16,213 bases of DNA from an uncultured Eubacteriales bacterium (GTDB lineage: Bacteria; Bacillota; Clostridia; Oscillospirales; Oscillospiraceae), in contig USMP01000003.1 of the NCBI GenBank assembly GCA_900555795.1, positions 1 through 16,213 of the forward strand. Reading direction: 5' to 3'. This document shows positions 6,826 to 13,312 of the stretch, piece by piece. The notes beneath the pieces are model-generated. The model saw nothing but the letters and a program-made list of their open reading frames with translations. It was not told where the DNA came from and did not search any database. Each line of letters begins with the position of its first letter. The stretch's first letter is position 1. Position numbers and translations under genes: made by a program.

Positions 6826-7425
6826 ATGGACAATGGAATAAAGATCGTGTTAGCAGACATCGATGAGGACGCGCGACTCATGCTGCAAACGGCTCTTGAA
6901 CAGAGTGGGCGTTTCACTGTGACGGGATCCACCGGTGATGGCAGCCAGGTGCTGCAGCTGGTACAGGAGACACAGCCGGACCTGCTGCTTCTGGACTTGC
7001 TGCTGCCTGGATTGGACGGCTTGAGTGTTCTGCGCAGATTGACGTCTCTGGGAGACGGCAGACCGGAAGTGCTGGCGATTTCCCACTTTGTCAGCCAGGA
7101 GATGGTGGCGGAGGCAGGAAAACTGGGAGCCTCCATGTTTATCAGCAAGCCCTACAACGAGAACGCCATGGTGGAGAATTTATTGCGCATCGCGGAAAAG
7201 CAGAACAGCCAGCTTCACACGCCGGGGCTGGAGGAACTGGTGACATCCATTATCCACGAGGTGGGTGTGCCTGCCCACATCAAAGGCTATCAGTATGTGC
7301 GGGAGGCCATTATGATTACTGTGGAGAACATGGATGTAATCAACTCTGTCACTAAGGTGCTCTACCCTGAGGTTGCCAAGTTGTACACAGGCTCCGGCAT
7401 CTCCAGGCCGTTGTTCGCCAGGTAG
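6826..7425 (+). CDS. spo0A: Spo0A, sporulation master regulator, truncated in its DNA-binding domain
   Basis: Spo0A is the phosphorelay response regulator that commits cells to sporulation. Residues 1-~120 are a receiver domain: acidic D11, phospho-acceptor D57 (LLLLDLLLPGLDG), S86 at the usual Thr/Ser switch position and K108 in SKPY. Position 12, normally acidic, is Ile. The Spo0A-specific effector domain begins normally, with SIIHEVGVPAHIKGYQY and then VINSVTKVLYPEVAK up to residue 185. There the similarity stops: residues 186-199 (LYTGSGISRPLFAR) are the antisense of the surface-protein gene on the other strand. Family members have ~255-270 residues, so about 70 are missing, including the SRVERAIRHAIE recognition helix that contacts the 0A box. 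A made protein should dimerise or be phosphorylated but not bind DNA. The start ATG lies 12 nt after AGAAGGGG. Whether the truncation is genuine or an assembly error is unresolved. Confidence 0.92.
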   Translation: MDNGIKIVLADIDEDARLMLQTALEQSGRFTVTGSTGDGSQVLQLVQETQPDLLLLDLLLPGLDGLSVLRRLTSLGDGRPEVLAISHFVSQEMVAEAGKLGASMFISKPYNENAMVENLLRIAEKQNSQLHTPGLEELVTSIIHEVGVPAHIKGYQYVREAIMITVENMDVINSVTKVLYPEVAKLYTGSGISRPLFAR

Positions 7426-9920
7426 GCGTTTACAGACGTGCCGTAGGGGATGGACCAGGTGGCCGCCGGGTCCGTACCGGTGACAAAAGTGAACACCATA
7501 CCGGTATAGGTCTTGGCGGACCAGCCGGCGAAAAGGGTCATGTTGCTGTTGGGCATGGTGCCGGTGGAGAAGTTGTACTTTTCATAGCACTCAGCGGTGG
7601 TGTACCAGCCGGTGAAGGTGTACTCCACGCCGTCCACCGTCTTCTTGGTGGTCCCCTCGACGTAGCCGGCGGGAACCTGGTCCGCCAGGCTCTGGCCGAA
7701 CATCACATTGCCAACGGAGGGAACAGCCGTCGCTCCGCCCTGGGTGTTGAAGGACAGGGTCCAGCGGTTGCGGCGGTACAGGAAGCTGTAGTTGTCTCCG
7801 CCGCCCTGGTTCGCGGGGATATTGAAGTTGGTACCGCCGGAACCGTTTTTGATATTGGTGAACCCGGCAATGTCCTTGGGGCTCAGATTGCCGCTGTTGT
7901 TGTAACTCTGGGAGTAGGTGAGGTCCTTCACATAGGTCACACCATTATAGGTATAGGTGGTCCCCGTCTGGCCGGGCAGCTGCTCAAACCAGTACCCCAC
8001 GGTCCTCTCGTTGTCCTCTTCAATGGACGTCAGCGTCACCGTGCTGCCGCTGGAGGGCAGCATATCCGGGGAAACCACCAGCTTCTTCGTCACCCAGTCG
8101 CTGTTGGAAATATCCGGATCCCAGCCGCCGAAAGCGAAGTCGAAGGTGGCGTTGGCTAGGCTGGGCCACACATCGCCGATGTCCTGCTCATACTTCAGAT
8201 CGAGGGTGTAGGGATTGTCACTGTAGCAGCTGGAAGTATGACTATGCTCTTCCTTGGTGCAAACCAGGGTATAGCAGTTCTTATCGTGGAACAAATGCCT
8301 TATGCCAGTCCCACCGTAGGGGCAATCCAACTCATAGCAGCTGCTATTCCACCAGTTACCGTGGCTGTGCTCCTCCTTGGTGCAGGTCAGCACCCGGCCA
8401 TAGGTATTGCCGCCGATGGTCATGGAGCCGTGAACCACCGTGAACTGGTAGGTGAACACCTTGTGGTTGCAGTACACGTTCAGCACGGTGGTGCCGTCGC
8501 CCTTGACCGTGGCGGTCTCGCTGTACGCAAACTCGCCCACAGGGATCCCATTCACGCTGGGCACACTGTACGCGGCGTCCGCCGCCGTCCACGTGACCTG
8601 GCTGCCCACGGCGCCGGTGGCCTCCGTAGAGGCGTAGTAGGCGTAGTCCGCCTTGCTCACCGTGGGATCGGGGGTCCCGGAGACGTTGGGCTTCTCAAAC
8701 CAGATGACCACGGTATAGCCGGCCTGCTCCCCGCTCCACTTGGCGTACAGGGTGGTGGAAGCGCTGGGCGCATAGGGGAAGGACACCTGGTTTCCGTCGG
8801 TGCAGTCCGGGTCCGTGTACCAGCCGGCAAAGGCATAGCCCGTGCGGGTGGGGGCCGCGGGTTCAGCCACAGTCTCCCCGGCGGCTACCGCCTGGGAGGC
8901 GACGCCGGTACCGCCCTGGGTGTCAAAGTGGACCCAGTAGGCGTTCTGGAACACCGGGTAGAGATACACCGCGCCGTCCACCGCGTCGTCAAAGCTGACG
9001 CTGCTGACGGCCGTACCGTCCTCCTCCAGGGACCAGCCGGTCAGCCGGTAGTCACCCTGGGGGGTGAAGGAGGCCACATCCGTGCTGACCGCCACATCGT
9101 CCTTCTGGGAGGCCTGGATGGTTTTCACCACCTGGCCGTCCTCATCCAGGAAGTATACGGCGTACACATCCTCGTAGTGGGGATAGACGTGGTAGTCCTG
9201 ATCGGATTCGGTCAGGTTGGCCAGAAGGTCGCTGGGGGTATCGCCGTCCTCAACGGGGAAGTCCGTCCCGTCCAGATACCAGCCGGTGAACACGCCGCCG
9301 TCCTTGGCGGGGGCCTCGGGCACCTGGATGGGTTCATCCGCCTTCAGGATCTGGGTGGCGCCGGCAATCTCCCCACCATCCGCGTCATAGAAGGTGTAGG
9401 TTGCCACATAGGGGGTGCCGATGGCGTAGATGGAGAAGTGCTCCGCCGTGAAGGAGACGCTGTCCCCGCCCCGGTTCCAGTCGGCGTCCATCATCTGCTC
9501 GAGGAAATCGAGCACCCGGCCCAGGAAACTCATGGTACGTCCGATATGCTCCACATAGCCGCCGGCGCTGTCCGCCTCCGGGTCCACATGGTACACACTC
9601 AGATCCTCATAGTCCTGGAAATCCTGGGACTGGATCGTCACCTCCACGCCGCCCTCCGGCTGCCAGAGGTCTCCGTTGCCGTCATAGATATTGATATCAT
9701 AGGCGGCTACAATCTTGATGCCCTCCACATCCACGCTGACCGCATCGGCGGAAACCGTGGCGTCCTCGGGCAGGTCCCCCGTCACCGAAACCGTGGCCCC
9801 GTCCCGGGTGTCACAGTCGATGGTGACACGGCCCGAGGCAAAGGCTGTCGTCGGCAGCAGGGTGAGCATCATCGTCAAAGACAGGATGACAGATAATACC
9901 CGTTTGCTCAGTTTTGCCAT
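7362..9920 (-). CDS. Secreted repeat-rich surface protein (Listeria-Bacteroides/GW-type repeats), C-terminus truncated
   Basis: The visible 852 codons start with a signal peptide (basic MAKLSKR, hydrophobic to ~24, cleavage near AFAS-G 28-30). The mature part is acidic and low in Lys, typical of exported Clostridia proteins. Repeat units with the InlB-B/Flg_new pattern (GY-FTGWYTD...LYAKW) occur at 330-395 and 722-800, with degenerate ones at ~173-250 and ~255-324. Residues 513-566 form a Cys/His-rich block with CTKEEHSH twice and CY three times. ATG 9920 lies 8 nt after AAAGGAG. The leader carries a c-di-GMP-I riboswitch, so a role in adhesion or surface attachment is likely. No LPXTG, SLH or other anchor is present: from ~residue 847 the frame is antisense spo0A and stops at 7362-7364. 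Ligand and exact function are unknown. Confidence 0.85.
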   Translation of the reverse strand: MAKLSKRVLSVILSLTMMLTLLPTTAFASGRVTIDCDTRDGATVSVTGDLPEDATVSADAVSVDVEGIKIVAAYDINIYDGNGDLWQPEGGVEVTIQSQDFQDYEDLSVYHVDPEADSAGGYVEHIGRTMSFLGRVLDFLEQMMDADWNRGGDSVSFTAEHFSIYAIGTPYVATYTFYDADGGEIAGATQILKADEPIQVPEAPAKDGGVFTGWYLDGTDFPVEDGDTPSDLLANLTESDQDYHVYPHYEDVYAVYFLDEDGQVVKTIQASQKDDVAVSTDVASFTPQGDYRLTGWSLEEDGTAVSSVSFDDAVDGAVYLYPVFQNAYWVHFDTQGGTGVASQAVAAGETVAEPAAPTRTGYAFAGWYTDPDCTDGNQVSFPYAPSASTTLYAKWSGEQAGYTVVIWFEKPNVSGTPDPTVSKADYAYYASTEATGAVGSQVTWTAADAAYSVPSVNGIPVGEFAYSETATVKGDGTTVLNVYCNHKVFTYQFTVVHGSMTIGGNTYGRVLTCTKEEHSHGNWWNSSCYELDCPYGGTGIRHLFHDKNCYTLVCTKEEHSHTSSCYSDNPYTLDLKYEQDIGDVWPSLANATFDFAFGGWDPDISNSDWVTKKLVVSPDMLPSSGSTVTLTSIEEDNERTVGYWFEQLPGQTGTTYTYNGVTYVKDLTYSQSYNNSGNLSPKDIAGFTNIKNGSGGTNFNIPANQGGGDNYSFLYRRNRWTLSFNTQGGATAVPSVGNVMFGQSLADQVPAGYVEGTTKKTVDGVEYTFTGWYTTAECYEKYNFSTGTMPNSNMTLFAGWSAKTYTGMVFTFVTGTDPAATWSIPYGTSVNAYLANNGLEMPEPVYNLATSG
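7376..7390. other. Breakpoint joining spo0A (left) to the surface-protein gene (right)
   Basis: Spo0A family similarity ends with the AAG codon at 7378-7380, and the surface-protein reading frame from the right turns into antisense spo0A within the same few bases. TGTACA (7382-7387), a 6-bp palindrome, sits on the changeover and may be shared by both parental sequences, so the exact base cannot be fixed. No inverted repeat longer than this, no insertion-sequence end and no target duplication is seen. Confidence 0.75.
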
Positions 9921-9946
9921 TTCTCATTCTCCTTTCACAAGTGAAA
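9921..9946 (-). promoter_or_regulatory. Ribosome binding site with candidate riboswitch expression platform
   Basis: Read on the - strand, UUUCACU (9946-9940) is followed by GUGAAA (9938-9933), which runs directly into the AAAGGAG ribosome binding site (9935-9929), 8 nt before the ATG. UUUCAC and GUGAAA form a 6-bp hairpin, with CUUG as its apical tetraloop, that covers the AAA of the site. The same UUUCACU is a perfect 7-bp complement of AGUGAAA (10055-10049) at the 5' edge of the c-di-GMP aptamer. The two pairings exclude each other. This suggests translational control; no terminator T-run is present in the leader. Confidence 0.5.
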
Positions 9947-9962
9947 TTCGGAAGATTGAGAT

Positions 9963-10052
9963 TTGGCAGCCGGGCTGGCTTAGCGCGCCTGTTCGGCCCC
10001 GCCGTAGCCCCCTTAGCTTTGCGTCCCGGCTTTTCAGCCGGTTTGCCGTTTC
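9963..10052 (-). ncRNA. Cyclic di-GMP-I (GEMM) riboswitch aptamer
   Basis: On the - strand the RNA begins ACGGCAAACC (10049-10040). It then forms hairpin P2, CCGGCU-GAAA-AGCCGG (10041-10026), with the GNRA tetraloop that docks into P3, and continues with the invariant GACGCAAAGC (10025-10016). A P3 arm follows (~10015-9985), then AAGCCAGC and GGCUGCC (9971-9965), which closes P1 against GGCA. By eye the bases equivalent to ligand-contacting G20, A47 and C92 of the V. cholerae Vc2 aptamer are all present (10046, 10019, 9966). The aptamer starts ~70 nt after the predicted transcription start and ends ~43 nt before the surface-protein ATG. c-di-GMP riboswitches commonly control adhesins and motility genes in Clostridia, which fits the downstream gene. 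A GEMM-II/GEMM-I variant for other dinucleotides is less likely given A at the A47 position. Confidence 0.9.
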
Positions 10053-10060
10053 ACTCTCGC

Positions 10061-10107
10061 GGGCCCCACTCTATGGAGCCCTCCGCTGTCCCGCTCTGAC
10101 ACGGGAC
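10061..10107 (-). other. Two hairpins in the leader upstream of the aptamer
   Basis: On the - strand GUCCCG (10107-10102) pairs with CGGGAC (10093-10088) around an 8-nt loop, and GGGCUCC (10081-10075) pairs with GGGGCCC (10067-10061) around a 7-nt loop with one U-G wobble. They fill the leader between the predicted transcription start and the GEMM aptamer. I do not recognise them as a second aptamer; they could be an added regulatory element or simply protective 5' structure. Confidence 0.4.
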
Positions 10108-10127
10108 CGCTTCCTGTCTACGCTGTC

Positions 10128-10161
10128 ATTATAGCACACGCCGGTTACATTTTCGGTTACA
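10128..10161 (-). promoter_or_regulatory. Extended -10 promoter of the surface-protein gene with tandem upstream repeats
   Basis: On the - strand TGCTATAAT (10136-10128) is an extended -10 with a perfect TATAAT. No good -35 exists at 17 +/- 1 nt. Instead, two copies of TGTAACCG (10161-10154 and 10149-10142), 12 nt apart, cover the -35 region, as expected for a binding site of an activator or repressor. The start would be near 10121, giving a ~200-nt leader that contains the riboswitch. Confidence 0.6.
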
Positions 10162-10271
10162 AATTCAATTTTCCATACAGAAATTTCAAAAAATTTTTCC
10201 AGAGGCTGCCGCTTTTATCGATAAACGGCAAATCCGGATTTTTTCTTCCGCTGCCGCCGAAAAATCCGCCC
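10140..10271. other. M18 gene to surface-protein promoter spacer with palindromic elements
   Basis: This part of the 351-nt gene-free gap is AT-rich and has no coding potential. CGGATTTTT (10235-10243) and AAAAATCCG (10260-10268) form a 9-bp inverted repeat. TTTATCGATAAA (10214-10225) is a perfect 12-bp palindrome, flanked by TGCCG (10207-10211) and CGGCA (10226-10230). On the - strand a U6 run occurs at 10193-10188, ~14 nt after the second structure. These could terminate the M18 operon, but neither has a U-run directly after its stem. Confidence 0.35.
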
Positions 10272-11660
10272 TTATCCGGCGTAAACCGCCGCCATGGCCT
10301 TGTAGGTCATGTAGCAATCCAGCTTGCCCACCACCTCAAAGGGGGCGTGCATGGCCAGCACGGGGACGCCGGCGTCGATGGTGTCGATGTTGCGGTTGGC
10401 CATATAGGCGGCCACCGTGCCGCCGCCGCCGGCGTCCACCTTGCCCAGCTCGCTCATCTGCCAGATGGCGCCGGCCTGGTCAAAGAGGCGGCGGACATAG
10501 GCCACCAACTCGGCGGAGGCGTCGCTGGCGCCGCCCTTGCCCCGGCTGCCGGTGTACTTGCACAGGCCCACACCGTAGTTGAGGCGGGCGCTGTTGCGCT
10601 TTTCATACACGTCGGGGAAGTTGGGGTCGTAGGCCGCGGTGACATCGGCGGAGAGGCAGAAGGAGTGCTCCAGGCACTCCCGGACGTGGACGCCCTGGCT
10701 CTCGCACAGGTCGGCCATAAAGGTGTCAAAGGCGGCAGTCTGCATGCCGGACACGCCCACGGAGCCAATCTCCTCCTTGTCCGCCAGGACGCAGACAGCG
10801 GTCCTTCCCGGGGTGGCCTCCAGATCCAGCATGGCCTTCAGGGCGGCATAGCCGCAGACCCGGTCATCGTGGCCGTAGGCGCCGATCATGCTGCGGTCCA
10901 GGCCGATGTCCGTGGCGTCCATGGCGGGCACCGCCTCCAGTTCGGCGGAGATAAAGTCCTCCTCCGTAAAGCCGTACTTCTCATAGAGCAGCTTCATCAC
11001 CTGGATCTTCACCCGGTCGCCCTCGGCGCCGGTGAGAGGCTCGCTGCCCACCAGCAGGTTCAGCTGCTCGCCGGCAATGCCGTCGTTGAGGGTCTTTTTC
11101 CCCTGCTCCGCACCCAGGTGGGGCAAAAGGTCGTTCACCACCAGCTTCGGCTCATCCCCCTCGCCAATGGCCACATCCGCCACCGTGCCGTCCTTCAGCG
11201 CCACCACGCCCTTCAGCTGCAGGGGGATGGCCACCCACTGATACTTGCGGATGCCGCCGTAGTAGTGGGTCTTGAGGTAGGCCAGTTCGCTGTCCTCATA
11301 GAGAGGGCTGGGCTTCAGGTCCAGGCGGGGGGAGTCCACGTGGGCGGCGGTGATCTGGGCGCCCCGGGAGAGGCTCTCCTCCCCGATAACCGCCAGCAGC
11401 AGCATCTTGCCCCGGTTGTCCCGGTAGACCTTGTCCCCGGCGGAGAGGGTCATGCCCCGAACCAGAGGCTTGAAGCCCTGGGCCTCCGCCAGGCGGATGC
11501 CCTCCCGCACGCAGGCCCGCTCAGTCTTACCCGCGTTCAGAAATGCCTTGTAGCCCGTGCAGTAGGCCTCCATGGCCTCCCGCTCCCCCTCCGGCATGCG
11601 GTCATAGCCATTTTTCGGGGTGTAGCAGATTTTGTCCTTCCACTCGTTCGCGTTCATCAT
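10272..11660 (-). CDS. M18-family aspartyl-type aminopeptidase
   Basis: M18 enzymes are large cytoplasmic dinuclear-zinc aminopeptidases, usually preferring acidic N-terminal residues, that finish peptide breakdown. The 462-residue length is typical. All metal-site motifs are visible: H107 in AAHVDSPRLDLKP, the GHDDR motif with D265/D266, the catalytic/bridging pair E297-E298 in DKEEIGS, D339 in SADVTAAYDPN, and H438 in VPVLAMHAPFEV; VDAGGGGTVAAY is at 408-419. Substrate preference cannot be read from sequence. The first ATG directly follows the coaE stop (no gap), and its GGAGG lies inside the coaE end, so translation is probably coupled. An ATG one codon later (11657) is equally possible. 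This is the last gene of the - strand housekeeping operon. Confidence 0.95.
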   Translation of the reverse strand: MMNANEWKDKICYTPKNGYDRMPEGEREAMEAYCTGYKAFLNAGKTERACVREGIRLAEAQGFKPLVRGMTLSAGDKVYRDNRGKMLLLAVIGEESLSRGAQITAAHVDSPRLDLKPSPLYEDSELAYLKTHYYGGIRKYQWVAIPLQLKGVVALKDGTVADVAIGEGDEPKLVVNDLLPHLGAEQGKKTLNDGIAGEQLNLLVGSEPLTGAEGDRVKIQVMKLLYEKYGFTEEDFISAELEAVPAMDATDIGLDRSMIGAYGHDDRVCGYAALKAMLDLEATPGRTAVCVLADKEEIGSVGVSGMQTAAFDTFMADLCESQGVHVRECLEHSFCLSADVTAAYDPNFPDVYEKRNSARLNYGVGLCKYTGSRGKGGASDASAELVAYVRRLFDQAGAIWQMSELGKVDAGGGGTVAAYMANRNIDTIDAGVPVLAMHAPFEVVGKLDCYMTYKAMAAVYAG

Positions 11661-12257
11661 TCATTCCTCCATATCCTGTAATAAATCACTGAAAAATTCA
11701 TGGATCAGCGTGGAAAACTCCTCCCGGCTCCCGGCCCGGTTCTCCAGCAGGAAGGAGCAGTGCTGCCGGTAATACTGGTCGTTCTTCTGGGCCCGGATGC
11801 GCTCCATGGCCCGCTCCTCGTCAATGCCGTCCCGGGCCATGATCCGCCCCATACGGACCTGGGGCGGCGCGGTGATGGCCACCGTCACGTCGCACAGGCG
11901 CCCCATGCCGGACTCGATGAGATTGATGGCGTCGATGACCAGGCCCCGGCGGCGGCAGACGGCGATCCTTCCCTCCACGGCGGCGCCCACGGCGGGAAAG
12001 ACAATGGCGTTGAGCCGGTTCAGTTCCCCCCTGTCGGAGAACACCCGGCGGGCCAGGGCGGCCCGGTCCAGGCCCCCGTCCGGCAGGAACACCGGCCCGA
12101 AGGCCCCCTCCAGGGCGGCGCGGAGGCTTTCGCTCTCCGAGAGCATGCGGTGGTAGAGGGCGTCGCAGTCCACCACCTCCAGGCCCAGCTTCTCCAGCTG
12201 CGCCAGGGCGGTTGTCTTGCCGGAGCCGGTGGGGCCGGTGATGCCGATTACTATCAC
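11661..12257 (-). CDS. coaE: CoaE: dephospho-CoA kinase
   Basis: CoaE phosphorylates the 3'-OH of dephospho-CoA, the last step of coenzyme A synthesis, in the cytoplasm. From GTG 12257 the protein has 198 residues, the family norm. It opens MIVIGITGPTGSGKTT with the P-loop at 8-15. DCDALYHRML (30-39) holds the Asp that activates the substrate hydroxyl, and the lid/CoA region includes RRVFSDRGELNRLNAIVFP (70-88) and the late QKNDQYYRQH (157-166). The family's usual GGIASGKS loop is here GPTGSGKT, a tolerable variant. The GTG overlaps the sua5 stop by 4 nt (GTGA, 12257-12254) behind a GGGGGAGGGGGAG stretch. An ATG far upstream (12350) would lie inside sua5 and add Arg/Gly-rich sequence, so it was rejected. 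Confidence 0.93.
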   Translation of the reverse strand: MIVIGITGPTGSGKTTALAQLEKLGLEVVDCDALYHRMLSESESLRAALEGAFGPVFLPDGGLDRAALARRVFSDRGELNRLNAIVFPAVGAAVEGRIAVCRRRGLVIDAINLIESGMGRLCDVTVAITAPPQVRMGRIMARDGIDEERAMERIRAQKNDQYYRQHCSFLLENRAGSREEFSTLIHEFFSDLLQDMEE

Positions 12258-13303
12258 CGCTCCCCCTCCCCCAGTTCCACCACCTGGAAGCCGGCCGCCT
12301 TCTTCAGCCGGTTGGCGATGGCGAGGCCCAGCCCCGCGTCGCCGGGGCACTGGGCAAAGATGGCGGTGACGCCGGTGGCGTCGAAGGCGCGCAGGGCGTC
12401 AAACACCCGGCGGGCCTGCTCCGCCTTGTCACCGGCAGCGCCAATGGACTCCACCACGCAGCCGGGGAAGTCCTCCGCGTACTCGCTGAAGCAGATGACG
12501 CCGGTGGCCTCGGAGAGGTGGGAGCGGATATAGCGGGCGGTGCGCTCCCCCGCCCCCGTGACGACGGTGACAGGGGCCCTGGGGGCGTAGTGGCGATACT
12601 TCATGCCGGGGGCCTTGGGCCTCTCTCCCGCCCCCAGGGGGGCCAGCACCGCCCGGTCCACCTCCACCTGTCCCAGCGCCTCCCGCAGGCTCTCCAGGGG
12701 CAGTCCGCCGGGACGCAGCAGCCGGGGCACGGGGGTGGTGAGATCCAGAATGGTGGACTCCACCCCCACCTGGCAGGGCCCTCCGTCCACAATTCCCTCG
12801 ATGCGCCCCGCCATATCCTCCACCATGTGGGCGGCGCAGGTGGGGCTGGGCCGCCCGGAGAGATTTCCGCTGGGCGCCGCCACCGGCACGGCGGCGGCGC
12901 GGATGATGGCCAGCGTCACCGGGTGGTCCGGGCAGCGCATGGCCACGGTATCCAGGCCCGCGGTGGTCTCGTCGGGAACCACAGGCCGCCGGGGCAGAAT
13001 CATGGTCAGAGGCCCCGGCCAAAACCGCTCCGCCAGGGCGTAGGCCGCGTCGGGCACATCCCGGCAGTACCGCTCCAGCCAGTGGGCGGAGGGCACATGG
13101 AGGATAAGAGGATTGTCCTGGGGACGGCCCTTCGCCTGAAAAATGCGGCGCACCGCCGCCGGGTCCAGCCCGTTGGCCCCCAGGCCGTACACCGTCTCCG
13201 TGGGAATGGCCAGAAGCCCTCCCCTCCGGAGGATGGCGGCAGCCTCCTCCACCTCCGGCCCCTGCCGGACCGGGTCGGTGATGACATACATTTTTGTCTC
13301 CAT
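12254..13303 (-). CDS. ywlC: Sua5/YwlC: L-threonylcarbamoyladenylate synthase (t6A tRNA modification)
   Basis: The enzyme makes threonylcarbamoyl-AMP from Thr, bicarbonate and ATP; the TsaD complex then transfers it to A37 of ANN-decoding tRNAs. The 349-residue, two-domain Sua5 form is present. The YrdC domain (~15-205) has IPTETVYGLGANG (33-45), KGRPQDNPLILH (58-69), the ATP-site SGNLSGRPSPT (145-155) and ESTILDL (182-188). The C-terminal Sua5 domain starts at APGMKYRHYAP (231-241), the conserved linker that caps the active site. The ATG at 13303 follows prfA by 9 nt with AGGGGG as ribosome binding site. Neighbouring prfA makes this a translation-related pair, an association common in Firmicutes (prfA, prmC, ywlC). 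Confidence 0.95.
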   Translation of the reverse strand: METKMYVITDPVRQGPEVEEAAAILRRGGLLAIPTETVYGLGANGLDPAAVRRIFQAKGRPQDNPLILHVPSAHWLERYCRDVPDAAYALAERFWPGPLTMILPRRPVVPDETTAGLDTVAMRCPDHPVTLAIIRAAAVPVAAPSGNLSGRPSPTCAAHMVEDMAGRIEGIVDGGPCQVGVESTILDLTTPVPRLLRPGGLPLESLREALGQVEVDRAVLAPLGAGERPKAPGMKYRHYAPRAPVTVVTGAGERTARYIRSHLSEATGVICFSEYAEDFPGCVVESIGAAGDKAEQARRVFDALRAFDATGVTAIFAQCPGDAGLGLAIANRLKKAAGFQVVELGEGER

Positions 13304-13312
13304 GGCAGCCCC

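Noticed and set aside
7362..7425. Natural convergent overlap of two complete genes
   Set aside because: Spo0A ends in the middle of a conserved domain and the other protein ends in a repeat region without an anchor, so this is a broken junction and not a normal 3' overlap.
8238..9896. A 552-codon + strand frame opposite the surface-protein gene
   Set aside because: The opposite strand has a signal peptide, repeats, ribosome binding site, promoter and riboswitch; this frame has none of these.
10347..11681. A 444-codon + strand frame over the M18 peptidase gene
   Set aside because: Shadow of a gene with all metal-site motifs intact.
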